Below, in pieces: positions 62,360 to 64,000 of a stretch of DNA of 64,000 bases (position 1 is its first letter; each line of letters opens with the position of its first letter). Both the position numbers and the translations under genes were made by a program. The notes under the pieces are model-generated. The model saw only the letters and a program-made list of their open reading frames with translations, had not been told where the DNA came from and searched no databases. The stretch comes from Psychroflexus sp. MES1-P1E (GTDB lineage Bacteria > Bacteroidota > Bacteroidia > Flavobacteriales > Flavobacteriaceae): contig NZ_PJBS01000157.1 in assembly GCF_002836055.1 (NCBI RefSeq), forward strand, positions 1 to 64,000, in the 5' to 3' direction.

Positions 62360-63018
62360 AGTTGGCAACGAGTTGCTGGTTTAGTTAAAGACTCTGTTTT
62401 TTGTTTAGACGCGAACGAATTCGCTAGTTTAGGAGTTGAGTTTGAAGCAAGCTCCTTGTTTAGTTGAGGACCGCGCCCTCTGTTTAGAGCGAACAAGTTC
62501 GCTATTTTAGGAGTTGGGTTTGAAGCAAGCTCCTTATTTAGTTGAGGACTTTGTCTTCTGTTTAGACGCGAACGAGTTCGCTAGTTTAATTGTGTATTCA
62601 ATTATTTTATTCTTTAGCCTATAGCAAAATTTATGAACCAAGTAAGCTGTGCCTAAACAAGTAGCACAGTCTACAGACTAAACTCCCAAAGCAAAAGCGT
62701 AAGCTGTGTAAAAACAAGTAGCGCGAGCTACTCACTGAACTCCTAAACCAAAAGCGTAAGCTGTCTCCAAACATGTAGCACGAGCTACTCACTGAACTCC
62801 TAAACCAAAAACAAAGCTGTCTCCAAACAAGTAGCGTTAGCTTCTGACTAAACTCCTAAACTGTGTCAAAACAAGTAGCGTTAGCTTCTGACTAAACTCC
62901 TAAACTGTGTCAAAAAATAGCCTTAGCTTCTGAATGAACTTCTAAACCAACTGCGCAGCTTTGTAAAAACAAGCAACACCAGTTGCTGACTAAGCGGTTT
63001 ACCAAAAGCAAACCACTA
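62360..63018. repeat. Hairpin-mosaic array C
   Basis: The longest array, between the sugar transferase and the four-helix gene. Left-half hairpins include GCAAC-GA-GTTGC, GCGAAC-GA-ATTCGC, GAGGAC-CGC-GCCCTC and GCGAAC-AA-GTTCGC; units recur with a 78-bp period (62441 and 62519). The core at about 62615-62640 is degenerate (TAGCCTATAGCAAAATT). The right half has about seven shorter units with GTAGCGCGAGCTAC-type stems and CTAAACTCC linkers. The minus-strand edge overlaps the sugar transferase stop codon (GTT-TAG-TGG). No gene is supported inside. Confidence 0.8.
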
Positions 63019-63624
63019 AACTTTAGTTCCTGTAAAAGGCTTAGTCGTTGCTTGCCCTTGGGTGTTGATACCTTCAGATTTTATAACTTTGTATACCGTT
63101 TTAAATAAAATTTTAAGATCCAACATAAAGCTTTGATGTTTGACGTACCATACATCAAGTTTGAATTTTTCTTCCCAAGAAATTGCATTTCTGCCATTGA
63201 CCTGTGCCCAACCTGTGATGCCTGGTTTAACTATATGTCTTTGTTTCTGGAAATCATTATACATTGGTAAATAACGAACCAACAATGGTCGTGGCCCTAC
63301 TAAACTCATGTCGCCTTTGAGGACATTGATCAATTGTGGGATTTCATCTAAAGACGTTTTGCGTACAAATTTACCCACCCCGGTTAAGCGTTCAGCATCA
63401 GGCAACAAATTCCCTCCTGCGTCTTTTTTATCATTCATGGTTTTAAACTTAATGACTTTAAAAATGCGTTCGTTTTTCCCTGGTCTAGACTGAAAAAAAA
63501 AGGGTTTACCTGAATTAGCAAGCATTAAAGAAAACGTAACCAGCAAAAAAATTGGACTTAACACTAGTAAGCCAACTAGTGCAAAGAGAAAATCGAATAC
63601 GGTTTTTAAAATATATTTATACAT
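63016..63624 (-). CDS. Initiating sugar transferase (polyprenyl-phosphate sugar-1-phosphate transferase)
   Basis: A PglC/WcaJ-type enzyme of about 202 residues that attaches the first sugar phosphate to undecaprenyl phosphate. One N-terminal membrane helix (FDFLFALVGLLVLSPIFLLVTFSLML) is followed by the catalytic part: FFFQSRPGKNERIFKVIKFKTM, KTSLDEIPQLINVLKGDMSLVGPRPLLVRYL and KPGITGWAQVNGRNAISWEEKFKLDVWYVKHQS. ATG63624 is preferred over the in-frame TTG at 63633. It lies 2 bp after the stop of the glycosyltransferase gene. Short PglC-like forms usually act on UDP-bacillosamine-type sugars. Confidence 0.94.
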   Translation of the reverse strand: MYKYILKTVFDFLFALVGLLVLSPIFLLVTFSLMLANSGKPFFFQSRPGKNERIFKVIKFKTMNDKKDAGGNLLPDAERLTGVGKFVRKTSLDEIPQLINVLKGDMSLVGPRPLLVRYLPMYNDFQKQRHIVKPGITGWAQVNGRNAISWEEKFKLDVWYVKHQSFMLDLKILFKTVYKVIKSEGINTQGQATTKPFTGTKV

Positions 63625-63626
63625 AG

Positions 63627-64000
63627 TTACCAAACATAAGCCTTAGCATTCTCTTTTGTGAAATTTTTACTCGCGTTAAAACTATTTTCTCTAAAAGATT
63701 TGAGTAATTGTTTGTCTGAGGCAAGTTGAATTATCTGATCTGATAGTTCTTTTATGTCATTACCAGAAGAAACTAAACCACAATTATTTGACATTATTAA
63801 TTGAGCTAATGCAGAATTACTGGAACAAATACCAAGAATAGGATTACCCACAGATAAAATATTAAATGTTTTACTCGGTATACTTAAATTACTAGCGGCA
63901 TCATCTAAGGTAACGACATTTAAATCTGCTGCAAATAAGTTATGTGGCAAAAATTCTATTGGTTGCCATGGAAGTGAATGGACATGATCAAATTTATAGT
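63627..64000 (-). CDS. Glycosyltransferase, C-terminal part (GT4/WbuB-like)
   Basis: The frame is open to the window edge, so the N-terminal part is missing. What is seen is the second Rossmann lobe of a GT-B enzyme: PHNLFAADLNVVTLDDAASNLSIPSKTFNILSVGNPILGI is the usual P-S-K donor-binding stretch before the last helices, and KNFTKENAKAYVW the end. The WbuB subgroup is often found next to a PglC-like sugar transferase in O-antigen loci, as here. Donor and acceptor cannot be told. Confidence 0.85.
   Translation of the reverse strand, partial: YKFDHVHSLPWQPIEFLPHNLFAADLNVVTLDDAASNLSIPSKTFNILSVGNPILGICSSNSALAQLIMSNNCGLVSSGNDIKELSDQIIQLASDKQLLKSFRENSFNASKNFTKENAKAYVW

Noticed and set aside
62305-62496. 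Possible 63-residue gene over the edge of array C
   Set aside because: It overlaps the four-helix gene out of frame, and its codons are just hairpin units and linkers.
61480-63018. CRISPR arrays
   Set aside because: Units are palindromic throughout and lack regularly spaced unique spacers of constant length; no cas genes are near.
58860-63018. Integron attC cassette array
   Set aside because: The linkers GTTTAG/CTAAAC do not match the attC core consensus, no integrase gene is visible, and the arrays are far longer than single attC sites. Kept only as an analogy.

Overview
The window looks like a chromosomal piece of a marine-type member of the Flavobacteriaceae (Bacteroidota). The DNA is AT-rich. 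Many genes are preceded by the Bacteroidota -7 box TAnnTTTG rather than sigma70 boxes, and Shine-Dalgarno sequences are weak. The gene families also fit: type III glutamine synthetase, short ProRS, DUF3078, DUF3127, DUF3822, DUF4249 paired with a TonB-dependent receptor, ExbD-like domains and many short lipoproteins. I cannot fix the genus. No rRNA, CRISPR array, phage or intact transposase gene was seen.

Layout. 0.3-2.4 kb: mnmH-selD (selenium to tRNA). 2.9-8.2 kb: a lipoprotein, then kynU, kmo, an ACMSD-like decarboxylase and an O-methyltransferase (kynurenine branch of tryptophan breakdown). 8.3-12.5 kb: TonB receptor, DUF4249 lipoprotein, murQ and DUF6095. 12.5-17.5 kb: membrane enzymes, a stress protein, thioredoxin and a CoA-transferase. 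17.5-23.5 kb: gltD/gltB. 25-29 kb and 36-41 kb: two light/flavin clusters that together hold four photolyase/cryptochrome paralogues, a DUF2256 mini-protein, flavin reductases, an Old Yellow Enzyme and an SDR. Between and after them lie housekeeping genes (kdsB, a RecD-like helicase, rsmD, aat, pyrF, prfA, purM, glnN, proS, two tRNA-Glu, rpsT). 54-57.7 kb: a complete ferric-iron ABC importer. 58.2-64 kb, all on the minus strand: a surface-polysaccharide locus with a glycosyltransferase, an initiating sugar transferase, a four-helix-bundle protein, ACP, KAS III, SDR and a NeuD-type acyltransferase.

The most unusual content is in the spaces between genes. In the polysaccharide locus three intercistronic gaps (about 58.86-59.37, 61.48-61.99 and 62.36-63.02 kb) are filled by mosaic arrays of tiny hairpins. 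Stem sequences change from unit to unit but stay self-complementary, units are joined by GTTTAG/CTAAAC linkers, two of the arrays share a recognisable core, and each array starts at the stop codon of the gene upstream. One gap pair brackets an S23/Avd-like four-helix-bundle gene. Elsewhere a MITE-like palindromic element occurs three times (13.3, 34.8 and 57.8 kb), plus a probable collapsed copy at 15.3 kb. One copy supplies the start codon of a gene; another lies between two decayed gene fragments. The TonB receptor at 8.3 kb has a complete signal peptide but no ordinary start codon in frame.

How the genes work together: the kynurenine genes feed 3-hydroxykynurenine and 3-hydroxyanthranilate chemistry. 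The photolyase/flavin genes form a UV-damage and light-response set. The glycan locus carries its own ACP, KAS III and reductase, which suggests the acyl group placed on the sugar is made locally. All function calls rest on motif reading alone; no database search was run.
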